Shown piece by piece: positions 1 through 9,200 of a stretch of DNA of 64,000 bases. The notes under the pieces are model-generated. The model searched no databases and was not told where the DNA came from. It saw nothing but the letters and a program-made list of their open reading frames with translations. The position numbers were made by a program, and so were the translations under genes. The stretch's first letter is position 1; each line of letters opens with the position of its first letter. The stretch is taken from assembly GCA_035517615.1 (NCBI GenBank), contig DATIYM010000002.1, positions 44,644-108,643 on the forward strand, written 5' to 3'. This stretch comes from AG25 sp035517615 (lineage in GTDB: Bacteria > Gemmatimonadota > Gemmatimonadetes > Gemmatimonadales > GWC2-71-9).

Positions 1-248
1 CGTACGAGCCGCGCTGGTTCATGCGACCGATTCACATGAATCCGGCCGAAGCCGTGCAAGCGCATGTGGACCTGGGAGCGCGACACAGCCTTGCGATGCA
101 CTTCGGCACCTTCCAACTCACGCCGGAGGCCATCGATGCCCCGGAGCGCGCGCTCTCCGCAGCGCTGTCCGCGCGCGCGATTCCCGCGACGGATTTTCGA
201 GCGCCAGAATGCGGCGAATCGCTGCGGCTCGTCTCTCGTTCGGGGTGA
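1..248 (+). CDS. MBL-fold metallo-hydrolase, C-terminal end (partial)
   Basis: The reading frame is open from the left edge (first full codon at position 3) to TGA at 246-248. The segment HMNPAEAVQAH, then DLGA and MHFGTFQLT, matches the C-terminal end of UlaG/NAPE-PLD-like metallo-beta-lactamase-fold hydrolases, where the His of MHFGTF lies close to the metal site. About 80 residues are visible; the HxHxDH metal-binding part lies outside the window, so the substrate cannot be assigned. The gene converges on the response regulator that follows, with an 8-base gap. Confidence 0.8.
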   Translation, partial: YEPRWFMRPIHMNPAEAVQAHVDLGARHSLAMHFGTFQLTPEAIDAPERALSAALSARAIPATDFRAPECGESLRLVSRSG

Positions 249-256
249 GGCTTCCT

Positions 257-1057
257 TCAGGGATTCAGCTTGACGATCGCCCAGCCCAGGTTGGGAATCG
301 AACGCAGCGCGCGCCCCAGGCGCTCGAAGTCGACGGGCTTGGTGAGAAATCCATCCGCCGCGAGCGTCGCCAGGCGCTCATGCTCCTGCTCGGAGGCGGT
401 GAGCACGATCACCGGGGTGCGGCGCAGCACCGCGTCTTCGCGGAGACGGAGCAGCACGTCGCGGCCATCGAGACGCGGAAGATTCAGATCGAGCAGCACG
501 AGGTCGGCCTTCGGGACCTCCTCGTGCGGCGGCTCCCGGCGGAGAAACGCGAGGGCCTCGACGCCGTCGTGAACGGTCCAGATGAGATTCTGGACCCGCG
601 CCTGCTCGAGGGCACGGATCGTCAACGCGGCGTCGTTCTGTTCATCCTCGACGAGGAGGATGTTGATCGCTCCGGATTCCGTGGCGCTCGGCTCCACGTC
701 GTCGGCGGAGATCGACGGCGCCGGCTTGTTCCCACGCAGTGACTCCATGAGTCCGCCGCCCGCATCGACCGCGAACCATCCGTCGCACCGCGGGCATCCC
801 ATCCGCTCAGCCGGCGCGGCGAATGGCACGCGCTCGGCGCAGTTGGGGCACACCAGATAGGGCGCGCCCCACTCGCGGGTCACGAGCGTCCACCGCTCGG
901 GCCGTGCGTCCACGATCTCGAGACGGGCGCGCGGAATACCGATCGATTTCTGGTGGACCGCGATCACGATCTCGTCGCGGTTCACACTCAACACCGGATA
1001 CCACGCGCCGGAGCGCAGGGGATGCAGCACGCTTCCGGCCAGCCGAGCCCATTGCAT
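257..1057 (-). CDS. zinc-ribbon domain fused to a response-regulator receiver domain
   Basis: The 266-residue protein has two parts. Residues 1-100 form a small domain with the pattern RSGAWYPV, then CPNC (70-73) and CPRC (88-91), probably one Cys4 zinc site. Residues 131-255 form a receiver of the Rcp1 type: acidic cluster VEDE near 136-139, phosphoacceptor Asp190 in LLDLNLP, the Thr/Ala switch in VLTAS, and Lys240 in TKPVDF. There is no DNA-binding output domain, so it probably signals by protein contact. No histidine kinase is adjacent. The N-terminal domain recurs as stand-alone proteins at 31939-32313 and 35847-36242, which makes the fusion informative about that family. The zinc-ribbon function is unknown. 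Confidence 0.9.
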   Translation of the reverse strand: MQWARLAGSVLHPLRSGAWYPVLSVNRDEIVIAVHQKSIGIPRARLEIVDARPERWTLVTREWGAPYLVCPNCAERVPFAAPAERMGCPRCDGWFAVDAGGGLMESLRGNKPAPSISADDVEPSATESGAINILLVEDEQNDAALTIRALEQARVQNLIWTVHDGVEALAFLRREPPHEEVPKADLVLLDLNLPRLDGRDVLLRLREDAVLRRTPVIVLTASEQEHERLATLAADGFLTKPVDFERLGRALRSIPNLGWAIVKLNP

Positions 1058-1097
1058 GGCGCCTATTCTCCAACCTCCAGGGCACGGCCGTCAAGGC

Positions 1098-2261
1098 TCA
1101 ATTCCTCTTTGCGGTATAGGAGTGTGCCCCTACCCCCGCCAGGTGACCTCCCGAGACCACCAGGTACTCCTCTCGAATCGGCCGGCCATCGAACCAGCAC
1201 TCCAGGATTTCCCTGGTGCCGGCGGCGTAGCGCGTCTGGGCCGAGAGGCTCGTACCGGAGACGTGCGGCGTCATGCCGTGGTGCGGCATGGTGCGCCAGG
1301 GATGATCCTTGGGCGGAGGTTGTGGAAACCAGACATCGCCCGCGTAGCCGGCGAGCTGCCCGTTCTCCAGAGCCCGCACGATCGCGTCGCGATCGCAGAT
1401 CTTGCCGCGTGCCGTGTTCACGAGATACGCGCCGCGTTTCATTTTTCCCAGCAGCGCGTCGTTGAAGAGGTGCTCCGTCTCAGGATGAAGCGGGGTATTG
1501 ATGGTGACGACATCGCACACGCCAACGAGCGATGCGACGTTCGGATGAAAGGTCAGGGCGAGCTCCTGCTCGACCGCCGGGGCCAGCCGATACTTGTCGG
1601 TGTAGTGGAGCTTCACGTCGAACGGTTTCAGCCGGCGCAGCACCGCAGTGCCGATCCGTCCCGCTCCCACGGTGCCGACCACCATGCCCTCGAGATCGTA
1701 GGAGCGCGACGCGGCATCGGCGACGTTCCAACCGCCCTCGACCACCCACTGGTAGGACGGGATGTAGTTGCGCACCAGCGCGAGAATCATCATGACTACG
1801 TGCTCCGAGACGCTGATGCTGTTCGAGAACGTAACCTCGGCCACGGTGATTCCGCGCTCGATGCACGCCTCGAGGTCGTAATGATCGGACCCGATGCCCG
1901 CGGTGATCGCAAGCTTCAGCTCGCGAGCCCTGGCAATGCGCTCGCGAGTCAGATAGGCCGGCCAGAACGGCTGTGAGATCACGACCTCGGCGTCAGGTAG
2001 CTCTCGCTCGAAGACCGACTGCGGCCCATCCTTGTCTGACGTAACGACGAGCGTGTGCCCGAGCGACTCGAGAAAGCGTCGCAATCCCAGCGCTCCGGAC
2101 ACACAACCCACGAGCTCGCCCGGGGTGAAGTCCAGGCGATGTGGCGTGGGCGTGGTTTGGCCGCCGGGATAGCGCTCGATTTTGGGAACGTCTCGGCGTG
2201 CGTACTTCGGTGGGTACCCGTCGATCGGGTCGTCATAGAGCACGCAAAGAATCTTGGACAT
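1098..2261 (-). CDS. fdh: NAD-dependent formate dehydrogenase
   Basis: This 387-residue protein is recognisably the metal-free D-2-hydroxyacid dehydrogenase type of formate dehydrogenase (formate + NAD+ to CO2 + NADH), very like the Pseudomonas sp. 101 enzyme. Visible features are the N-terminal CVLYDDPIDGYP, SQPFWPAYLT, the substrate Asn in SNSISVSEH, the Rossmann loop GTVGAGRIG, the catalytic Arg in NTARGK, and the catalytic His in TPHVSG. It should be cytosolic and needs no molybdenum. The start is supported by AAGGAG shortly upstream. The Pseudomonas enzyme has Ala where the loop here has its first added Gly. It could feed NADH to redox repair or carbon metabolism; no formate transporter lies nearby. 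Confidence 0.96.
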   Translation of the reverse strand: MSKILCVLYDDPIDGYPPKYARRDVPKIERYPGGQTTPTPHRLDFTPGELVGCVSGALGLRRFLESLGHTLVVTSDKDGPQSVFERELPDAEVVISQPFWPAYLTRERIARARELKLAITAGIGSDHYDLEACIERGITVAEVTFSNSISVSEHVVMMILALVRNYIPSYQWVVEGGWNVADAASRSYDLEGMVVGTVGAGRIGTAVLRRLKPFDVKLHYTDKYRLAPAVEQELALTFHPNVASLVGVCDVVTINTPLHPETEHLFNDALLGKMKRGAYLVNTARGKICDRDAIVRALENGQLAGYAGDVWFPQPPPKDHPWRTMPHHGMTPHVSGTSLSAQTRYAAGTREILECWFDGRPIREEYLVVSGGHLAGVGAHSYTAKRN

Positions 2262-2551
2262 AATGGACTCCTTCAGAAGACGTAGCGGCGAGCGTCAGGT
2301 CGTCACAGAGCGGGTCTCCCGTGCATGAGGGGAAGCAGCACCAATGATCATGTTTGACGGTACTACGCGGTTCACGCACAGGTAAGTGTTCCTTGGTCCG
2401 TGAAACTGCGGCGCGGGCGCTCGCGTAGAGGAGTGGTTACACCGTCCTTCCCGGAGGTATCGGCATCGCCGTCTCCGCGCTCCTGATCGCCGTCGTCGGT
2501 GGCACGGGTCCCTATGCCATCGCACCACCACGCCTCGAAGAAACAGCCGTC

Positions 2552-4756
2552 GTGATCGACGGCAGCTTCGAGGAGCCGCAGTGGAGCCGGGCGGCAGTCC
2601 TGTCCGGCTTCTCGGAGTACGCCCCCGTCGACGGCCGTGCAGCCGACGACACGACGCTGGTATTCGTCTGGTACTCGGCGCATGCGATCTACTTTGGCGT
2701 GCATGCCGTGGAGCATCACGGTCCGGTGCATGGCTCGCACGCCAACCGCGATCGGATAACGAACGATGATTGGGTGGAGATCCTGCTCGATACGTTCAAC
2801 GACCGCCGCCAGGCGCTCGTGTTCGGCGTGAACCCGCTGGGTGTACAATCCGACGGAACGTTGATCGAATCGCAGGGCGGCCAGCGCGACACGGTCGACC
2901 TTTCGGCCGACTTCGTGTTCCAATCGAATGGGCGCATTACGCCCGACGGGTACGACGTCGAGATCCGCATTCCCTTCAAGAGCATCCGGTACCAGTCGAA
3001 TCGCGTGCAGCAATGGGGCATCAACGTCGTCCGCCGCGTCCAGCATTCCGGCCAGCGCCAGACCTGGACGGCGGCCCGGCTCGACGCGGCGTCATTCCTA
3101 GCGCAATCTGGGACGCTCGACGATCTGAGCGATCTCGATCGTGAGATCGTGCTGGACGTCATTCCCGAGCTGACGGGCAAGGCGACGGGCGTCCAGGCGC
3201 CTGTCCCCCCGCACTGGACGTACGCCACGGGGAGCCCCGACTTCGGTGGGAATGTGCGATGGGGCGTCACCAACAATCTCACGCTCATCGCCACGGCGCG
3301 TCCCGACTTCTCGCAGGTCGAGTCGGATGCCGGTCAGCTGGTGTTCGATCCGCGCCAGGCGCTGTTCTATCCAGAAAAGCGGCCGTTCTTCCTCGATGGA
3401 CTCGAGCGGTTCAACACGCCGAGCACACTGATTTACACGCGGCGCATCGTGCAGCCCGTGGCCGCGCTGCAGCTCGCGGGCAAGATGACGGGGATCGGAG
3501 TGGGATTCCTTTCGGCGGTGGACGGGCGTCCCTACTCCGCGACCGGCACCGACAATCCGCGCTACCAGATCCTCCGCCTCGTGCGCGACCTCGGCGGGCA
3601 GTCGTCCGCGGGAATCGTCTATACCGACAAGGTGGACGGACCGGACTATAACCGCGTTGCGGGCGTCGATGCGCACGTCATGCTCGGCGGCGCGAAGCGA
3701 GCCGATTTCCAGCTGGCGGGCAGCGTCACACGAGCGTCGGGCGTTACGACGAGCGCGCCCCTGTGGAACGCGACGCTCGATCGTACCGGCCACACGTTCG
3801 GGTATACCTACGCGGTGTCGGGTATCGCACCGGACTTTGTCGCGGCCAGCGGATTCATTTCGCGTTCCGGCCTCGTGGGAATGACGCTCGACCATTGGGT
3901 GACCCGCTACGGCAAGCCCGGCGCGGCGGTCGTGAACTGGAAAGGCGATGTCTCGCTCTCGGGCCGCTGGGTGTACCCACATCTCTTCTCCGGCCGGCCC
4001 CCGGACGACCAGTTCCTGCACTTCACGTCCACGTGGCAGGTGCGCGCGTGGAACGCGAGCGCCGCGTTCTATCTCGAGTCGTTCAGTTTCGACACCGCGC
4101 TTTATTCCGGGTACGCGCTGCTCGCCAACCACGGGGCAGGATCGGACACGTTGCCGTTCATGGGAACGCCGCGCATCGCCAACTACGATTTTCAGTTCAC
4201 AGTCGAGACGCCACAATTCCGGCACTTCAACGCCTCACTGCTCGTGCTGCCCGCCATTCAGGACGAGAACTTCTACGAGTGGGCGCCCGCATGGATTCTC
4301 TTCATCCAGGCAGGGCTCGACTGGCGGCCCTCGAGCCGGCTCAGGATCAACGCGACCTACCTGCACCAGGAATACTGGCGCAAGACGGACGGCAGCTCGG
4401 TCGGCCGCGAAGTCATTCCGCGCGTGAAGCTGGAATACCAGGTGAGCCGGCCGCTGTTCGTCAGGCTAGTGGGGGAGTACGACGCGTTTCGGCGGGATTC
4501 GCTGCGCGACGACTCGCGCACGAACTATCCCATCCTGATCTTCGACCCCGATTCGGGACGATATCTGCCCGCGGGGCGCCAAGCGCACAATCAGCTCCAG
4601 CTCGATTGGCTGGTTTCGTACACGCCGTCACCCGGAACGGTGTTCTACGCCGGCTACGACAGCAATCTGACGGAGGCAGAGGCGTTCGCCTTCCGGGGGA
4701 TTCGGCGCCTGTCGGACGGCTTCTTCGTGAAGCTCACCTACCTGTTTCGCTGGTGA
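2552..4756 (+). CDS. DUF5916 outer-membrane protein with CBM9-like N-terminal domain
   Basis: The protein opens with a CBM9-like domain (IDGSFEEPQW, later NDDWVEILLDTFNDRR), followed by the DUF5916 region and a long stretch of alternating residues ending in YLFRW, the aromatic C-terminus typical of outer-membrane barrels. This family is common in Bacteroidota and Gemmatimonadota; its substrate is unknown. The start is uncertain: GTG at 2552 is given, but the same frame stays open back to 2429 and encodes a hydrophobic signal-like stretch (AVSALLIAVVGG) with no ATG, GTG or TTG. The true start is therefore either non-standard or hidden by a sequence error. Confidence 0.85.
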   Translation: MIDGSFEEPQWSRAAVLSGFSEYAPVDGRAADDTTLVFVWYSAHAIYFGVHAVEHHGPVHGSHANRDRITNDDWVEILLDTFNDRRQALVFGVNPLGVQSDGTLIESQGGQRDTVDLSADFVFQSNGRITPDGYDVEIRIPFKSIRYQSNRVQQWGINVVRRVQHSGQRQTWTAARLDAASFLAQSGTLDDLSDLDREIVLDVIPELTGKATGVQAPVPPHWTYATGSPDFGGNVRWGVTNNLTLIATARPDFSQVESDAGQLVFDPRQALFYPEKRPFFLDGLERFNTPSTLIYTRRIVQPVAALQLAGKMTGIGVGFLSAVDGRPYSATGTDNPRYQILRLVRDLGGQSSAGIVYTDKVDGPDYNRVAGVDAHVMLGGAKRADFQLAGSVTRASGVTTSAPLWNATLDRTGHTFGYTYAVSGIAPDFVAASGFISRSGLVGMTLDHWVTRYGKPGAAVVNWKGDVSLSGRWVYPHLFSGRPPDDQFLHFTSTWQVRAWNASAAFYLESFSFDTALYSGYALLANHGAGSDTLPFMGTPRIANYDFQFTVETPQFRHFNASLLVLPAIQDENFYEWAPAWILFIQAGLDWRPSSRLRINATYLHQEYWRKTDGSSVGREVIPRVKLEYQVSRPLFVRLVGEYDAFRRDSLRDDSRTNYPILIFDPDSGRYLPAGRQAHNQLQLDWLVSYTPSPGTVFYAGYDSNLTEAEAFAFRGIRRLSDGFFVKLTYLFRW

Positions 4757-4757
4757 G

Positions 4758-5402
4758 CTATCCCTTGGACGGCTCGCGGTAGAGCGCCGGGAATTTCTGC
4801 TGCAAGGCCTTGATCTTGGGCGCATCGTTGTAGACGATGTAGGGATAGTCGGGGTGTCGCGCCATGAAATGCTGGTGGTAGTCCTCGGCCGGATAGAAGG
4901 CCTGGAGCGGCGCGATTTCCGTCACGATGGGCGCCCGAAACACCTTTTGCTTCGTAAGCTCGGCGACGTACGCCAGAGCGCGCTGTCGCTGCAGTGAATC
5001 CTGATAAAAAACGATGGAACGATACTGGGTACCCACGTCAGGCCCCTGCCGGTTCAGCTCCGTCGGATCGTGGGCTACGGTAAAGAACACCTGCAATAAC
5101 TGGTCGTAGCTCACCTGCGTCGGATTGTAGACGACCCGCACCGACTCGGCGTGTCCGGTCGTGCCCGTCGAGACGAGCATGTAGGAGGGAGAGCTCACCG
5201 ACCCGCCGGCGTATCCCGACGTCGCCGAGATGACGCCCTTCACGTGCTCAAACACGCCTTCGATTCCCCAGAAACACCCTCCGGCGAACACCGCGCTCGC
5301 CGTATCCGCAGCCGGTGCGGGAGCAGCGCCATGGAGGGACGTAGTACACAACAGCAGGACCAATCCAAGCGAGCCGGCGATTCGACGCATCTGGCACCCC
5401 AT
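4758..5402 (-). CDS. msrA: exported peptide-methionine (S)-S-oxide reductase
   Basis: The protein carries the MsrA signature GCFWGIEG with the catalytic Cys, then GYAGG, the typical GHAESV block and the THR/GTQYRS region. An N-terminal signal peptide (GSLGLVLLLC, then Ala-rich) sends it to the envelope, where it would repair oxidised methionines in exported proteins. Apart from the catalytic residue, no Cys remains in the mature part, so the second and third recycling cysteines of many MsrA enzymes are missing and an external reductant is needed. An alternative ATG lies four codons in, at 5390. The gene converges on the DUF5916 gene. Confidence 0.95.
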   Translation of the reverse strand: MGCQMRRIAGSLGLVLLLCTTSLHGAAPAPAADTASAVFAGGCFWGIEGVFEHVKGVISATSGYAGGSVSSPSYMLVSTGTTGHAESVRVVYNPTQVSYDQLLQVFFTVAHDPTELNRQGPDVGTQYRSIVFYQDSLQRQRALAYVAELTKQKVFRAPIVTEIAPLQAFYPAEDYHQHFMARHPDYPYIVYNDAPKIKALQQKFPALYREPSKG

Positions 5403-5488
5403 TTGGCGACTCCGCTAGAACACCCAGCACTGAGAGTGAGTTCCCAAGACGTGTTAAGTTCATGCACCCAATTCACGTCAGGTGATTG

Positions 5489-6043
5489 ATGCTCGCGTTG
5501 CTTGCGCTGATCGCGGTTCCGCTCCTGTCTCCTCCCGAACCCTGTTGGACCCGCGCGAACGCGGTGCAGCTCGAGCATCGCGTCAGCCCGCTCGATTCGA
5601 CCACGGTTGCGCTTGGCGATGATTCAGTAAAGGTGTGCTACGGCAGTCCGTCGATCCGGGGCCGCAAGATCATGGGAAAGCTCGTGCCGTATAACGAACC
5701 CTGGCGGCTCGGGGCGAACGAAGCCACGACCATCTCCGTTCCGTTTGCCGTCCAATTCGCCGGTGTGCGTCTCGATGCCGGGATGTACTCGCTGTACGTC
5801 GTGCCAATCGGAGGAAGCTGGAAGATCTATGTGAACCGTAGCGCCAAGCGCTGGGGCATTCCCATCGACAACGGCGTGCGCAACCAAGACATCGCGTCCC
5901 ACTCGGTGCGAACCGAGCAGACGCGGGATACGGTCCAGGCCCTCAAGATGACGTTCACGCCCCCGCAAAAGAACGCGAGCGAGCTCGTGATCGAGTGGGA
6001 AACCACACGGGTGCGCCTGCCGATCCAGCGTACGAAGGAATAG
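5489..6043 (+). CDS. DUF2911 domain exported protein
   Basis: The protein has a short signal peptide (MLALLALIAVPLL) and then the DUF2911 pattern: VKVCYGSPSIRGRKIMG, then PWRLGANEATTI, a beta-rich region and a closing VIEWE strand. This family is secreted or periplasmic and has no established biochemical role. The ATG at 5489 follows AGGTGA and is preferred over the adjoining TTG at 5486. It ends three bases before the DNA ligase gene and is probably co-transcribed with it, although no functional link is obvious. Confidence 0.88.
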   Translation: MLALLALIAVPLLSPPEPCWTRANAVQLEHRVSPLDSTTVALGDDSVKVCYGSPSIRGRKIMGKLVPYNEPWRLGANEATTISVPFAVQFAGVRLDAGMYSLYVVPIGGSWKIYVNRSAKRWGIPIDNGVRNQDIASHSVRTEQTRDTVQALKMTFTPPQKNASELVIEWETTRVRLPIQRTKE

Positions 6044-6046
6044 CCC

Positions 6047-7159
6047 GTGGCGCGAGCGCGCGAGCGCGGTAGGCTCCCGATCGCGCCGCCGATCGAGCCG
6101 ATGCTCGCAAAGCTGGCCGACCGAGTCCCGGAAGACGACTCGCTGCTGTTCGAGCCGAAGTGGGACGGATTTCGGGCGATCGCATTCCGCGGCGCGGATG
6201 ACGTGTACATCCAGAGCCGCGATCTGCGGCCGCTGGACCGGTATTTCCCGGAATTGCACGACGCGCTGCTCGAGCGGCTGCCCGCGAAGACGGTGGTCGA
6301 CGGCGAAATCATCATCATCACACCCGAGGGGCTCGACTTCGACGCCCTACAGCTGCGGCTGCACCCCGCGGCCTCCAGGGTGGCGCGGCTCTCGAAGGAG
6401 ACCCCGTCCGCGTTTGTCGCCTTCGATCTGCTGGCGGCGAACGGCAAGAGCCTGATGGATACGCCGCAGGAAGAGCGGCGCGCGACTCTGGAGCGGTTGC
6501 TCGCCAGGGTGCGGCCGCCAGTGTACGTCACGCCGATGACGCGCGATCCCGAGCTGGCGCGACGCTGGCTCAAGGAATTCGAGGGCGCGGGGCTCGATGG
6601 CATCGTCGCCAAGCCGGCGGACGGCCTCTACCAGCCGGGAAAACGCACGATGATCAAGATCAAGCACGCGCGCACCGCGGATTGTGTGGTGGCGGGATTT
6701 CGCTGGTACAAGGATGCAAAGGAGGCCATTGGATCGCTGCTGCTCGGCCTGTACGACGACCGCGGCGTGCTGCAACACGTCGGTGTCACGTCGTCATTCA
6801 CTCTGACCACACGCAAGGCGCTCGTGAAGGAGCTGGCGCCGCTCCGGAACAAGGCGCTCGAGCAGCATCCGTGGCGCGCCTGGGCGGCCGCGGACGGCGC
6901 CGCAGGCCGGATGCCGGGAGGGCACAGCCGCTGGAACGCGGGCAAGGATCTCTCATGGGAGCCGCTTCGCCTCGAACGCGTGTGCGAGGTGAAGTACGAT
7001 CACCTGCAGGGGAGCCGGTTCCGCCACGCGGCGGCGTTTCTCCGCTGGCGGCCGGACAAGAAACCCAAAGACTGCCGCTATGATCAGCTCGAGGTGACGC
7101 GGGCCTACAAGCTCGAGAACATCCTGTCAGCCAATCACCGGAGACTGAACGGCGGGTAG
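6047..7159 (+). CDS. ATP-dependent DNA ligase (LigD/LigC-type)
   Basis: The 370-residue ligase has the adenylation motif FEPKWDGFRAI with the nucleophile Lys at about residue 40, then SRDLRPLDRYFPEL, VVDGEII, the motif IV-like GLDGIVAKP, and the motif V lysines in MIKIKHARTADCVV. A C-terminal OB-fold follows (GVTSSFT, CEVKYDHLQGSRFRH). In many bacteria this domain is part of LigD, the end-joining polymerase-ligase; here it stands alone, with the polymerase part in a separate gene at 7860-9182. The start is GTG at 6047. No Ku gene is visible in the window. Confidence 0.92.
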   Translation: MARARERGRLPIAPPIEPMLAKLADRVPEDDSLLFEPKWDGFRAIAFRGADDVYIQSRDLRPLDRYFPELHDALLERLPAKTVVDGEIIIITPEGLDFDALQLRLHPAASRVARLSKETPSAFVAFDLLAANGKSLMDTPQEERRATLERLLARVRPPVYVTPMTRDPELARRWLKEFEGAGLDGIVAKPADGLYQPGKRTMIKIKHARTADCVVAGFRWYKDAKEAIGSLLLGLYDDRGVLQHVGVTSSFTLTTRKALVKELAPLRNKALEQHPWRAWAAADGAAGRMPGGHSRWNAGKDLSWEPLRLERVCEVKYDHLQGSRFRHAAAFLRWRPDKKPKDCRYDQLEVTRAYKLENILSANHRRLNGG

Positions 7160-7788
7160 AGATCCGTGGTGAGCAGGAATGCGTACGCTCCCACCCGCAG
7201 CGCCCATCGCATTACGCCCACGATGAAATCGAAATACGCGCGCGGATAACGCCCCGTGACGAGAATGGCGACCCACGCGAGGAACGCGCAGATCACGGCG
7301 GCCACCCCGAGGACGGTCAGCACGATGTAATGCGGGATGGCCAGCAACCATTTTACGAGCGGCATCCAGCGGTTCAAGTCGCGCTCGACATTGGGATACT
7401 CGAGATCGAGATGCACCGCCTGTTGCTCGTCGGTCGAGGGATACTCGTCGCGCAGCAGCGCGAGATACGCCCACACACGAGCGGAGAAGCGGATCAGGGC
7501 CAGGTTCCAGTCGAACCACCAGCGCGGGTACTTCTGCCGGAACAGGATCATGAGGGCGGTGGCGGCGGAGAGCACCCCAGCCGACGTGCACCCGAACCCA
7601 CCACCATGACGGTGTGCCGCCGCGCCCCCGCCGGACCCTGGGCCTACGATGAGCCCGAGAACCACGAAGATCGGGATGACGGTGAAGATCCGAAATGCCG
7701 TCGTGAGGCGGTTGAGCTCGCGATCCGGGTACTCGACCTCGAGCGTGGCGGGAAACGAGGGAAGGGCCGTGGGGGCGGGGGAGGACAT
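7135..7788 (-). CDS. DUF4389 membrane protein
   Basis: The 217-residue protein has three or four membrane segments (TAFRIFTVIPIFVVLGLIV near the start, then WLLAIPHYIVLTVLGVA and FLAWVAILVTGRYP) and the DUF4389 features EYPDRELNRLTT, YPRWWFDWN, FSARVWAYLALLRDEYPS and YFDFIVGVMRWALRV. Function is unknown. The ATG at 7788 is chosen because the longer frame upstream is basic, low-complexity and lacks family similarity. Its end overlaps the 3' end of the convergent ligase gene by 25 bases, and it sits between the two separated end-joining genes. Confidence 0.85.
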   Translation of the reverse strand: MSSPAPTALPSFPATLEVEYPDRELNRLTTAFRIFTVIPIFVVLGLIVGPGSGGGAAAHRHGGGFGCTSAGVLSAATALMILFRQKYPRWWFDWNLALIRFSARVWAYLALLRDEYPSTDEQQAVHLDLEYPNVERDLNRWMPLVKWLLAIPHYIVLTVLGVAAVICAFLAWVAILVTGRYPRAYFDFIVGVMRWALRVGAYAFLLTTDLYPPFSLR

Positions 7789-7859
7789 GCATGGCTCCGT
7801 CGGACGGGATGGTCGGAGAAGAGACGTGCGCGCGCCCCGCGCGCAAGAGGCCGTTTCCT

Positions 7860-9182
7860 TTAGTAATAGTCCCGCGTGTCGTGAATCGACTCCTGACGGG
7901 GCCGCAGCTTTGCCGGCACGTGCTCGAGGTTGATGCGAATTCGGGTCCACGTGGACGAGCGCCCGCGCATCGAATCGACGAGGACATCGCGTTCCTCGAG
8001 GTGCGCGGCCGCGTCGGGATGCGCGGCTTTCCATTGCTCCAGGGCGGCCAACGCATCGGCTTTGCGCTTGGCGCGCGCCACCTCGATGAGCGGCCGGGTG
8101 GGGGTGCGGCGAGCGGGCGTAACCCGCGCGGCTGCGCGGCGCTTCGAGGGGCGCACGCGCGGCGGTTCTCCCTGCTGCTTTCGATAGTGCGGCGGCCAGG
8201 GCGCGTCGCCCAATCCTTCCCGTTCCTGGCGCGCGGAGAGCTCGAGCAGGCGCTCGAGCGAGCCGGGATATGCGTCGATCGCCTCATGGCGATCGCCGAT
8301 CTCCGCGAAGCGCGGCGGCATGGTGGCGAGCGTGAAATCCGAAGGGGTAACCGCGTCGATCTCCTCCCAGCCGAGCGGCGCCGACACGCGCGCTTCGGGA
8401 GTGGGCCGCACCGAATAGGCGGACGCCACCGTACGATCCTTCGCGTTCTGGTTGTAGTCCACGAACACGCCGTGGCGCTCTTCCTTCCACCATTTGCTCG
8501 TGGCGAGGGCCGGTGCGCGCCGCTCGATTTCGCGCGCCAGGGCCAGGGCCGCCCGGCGGACCTGATCGAAGCCCCAGCGCGGCGCTATCCGAACAACGAC
8601 GTGCATGCCGCGCGATCCGGAAGTCTTGGGCCATCCCCTGAGCCCGAACTCCTCGAGCGTCCCGTGGACGACATGCGCGACCTGACGAACCTGGTCCCAC
8701 GTAACTCCGGGCACAGGGTCGAGATCGACGCGCAGCTCGTCGGGATGATCGAGATCATCGGCGCGCACGGGGTGCGGGTGCAGCTCGAGGCAGCCGAGGT
8801 TCGCGAGCCACGCCAGAGCCGCGGCATCACGAGGAACGACCTCGTCGGCCGTGCGTCCGGAAGGGAATCGCAGCGACACGACCTCGATCCATTCCGGGCG
8901 TGACTCGGGCGCGCGCTTCTGATAAAAAAACTCGCCCGCAATGCCGTTGGGATAGCGCACCAGCATGTTGGGCCGTCCGCCCGCTCCGCGCAGCGCGCCG
9001 GGCGCCACGGCGAGATAGTAACGAACCAGGTCGAGCTTGGTGTACTTGGGGCCGGGGAACAGAATTTTTGCCGGGTTCGAGACGGTGACCTCGCGTCCGG
9101 CAACGAGGACGAGCTCGTGATCGCCGCGTTTCGGGGCGGAGCTCGGTTTCGCTGGCGTTGCTTTGCGCCGGTTTGACAACAT
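7860..9182 (-). CDS. ligD: LigD-type DNA polymerase/primase domain protein
   Basis: The 440-residue protein matches the polymerase (archaeo-eukaryotic primase-like) domain of LigD. Visible features are KILFPGPKYTKLDLVRYY, RYPNGIAGEFFYQKR, the acidic metal pair in ELRVDLDP, the GSRGMHV nucleotide-binding region, FVDYNQNAKDRTVASAYSVR, and the closing RGRSSTWTRIRINLEHVP. It would extend or fill broken DNA ends, preferring ribonucleotides as known for the family. The ligase and nuclease parts of a standard LigD are absent; a ligase lies separately at 6047-7159. The ATG at 9182 is preferred over an upstream extension that would overlap the promoter of the divergent hydrolase gene. Confidence 0.92.
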   Translation of the reverse strand: MLSNRRKATPAKPSSAPKRGDHELVLVAGREVTVSNPAKILFPGPKYTKLDLVRYYLAVAPGALRGAGGRPNMLVRYPNGIAGEFFYQKRAPESRPEWIEVVSLRFPSGRTADEVVPRDAAALAWLANLGCLELHPHPVRADDLDHPDELRVDLDPVPGVTWDQVRQVAHVVHGTLEEFGLRGWPKTSGSRGMHVVVRIAPRWGFDQVRRAALALAREIERRAPALATSKWWKEERHGVFVDYNQNAKDRTVASAYSVRPTPEARVSAPLGWEEIDAVTPSDFTLATMPPRFAEIGDRHEAIDAYPGSLERLLELSARQEREGLGDAPWPPHYRKQQGEPPRVRPSKRRAAARVTPARRTPTRPLIEVARAKRKADALAALEQWKAAHPDAAAHLEERDVLVDSMRGRSSTWTRIRINLEHVPAKLRPRQESIHDTRDYY

Positions 9183-9200
9183 CCGCCTCGGGGTCAGAAT

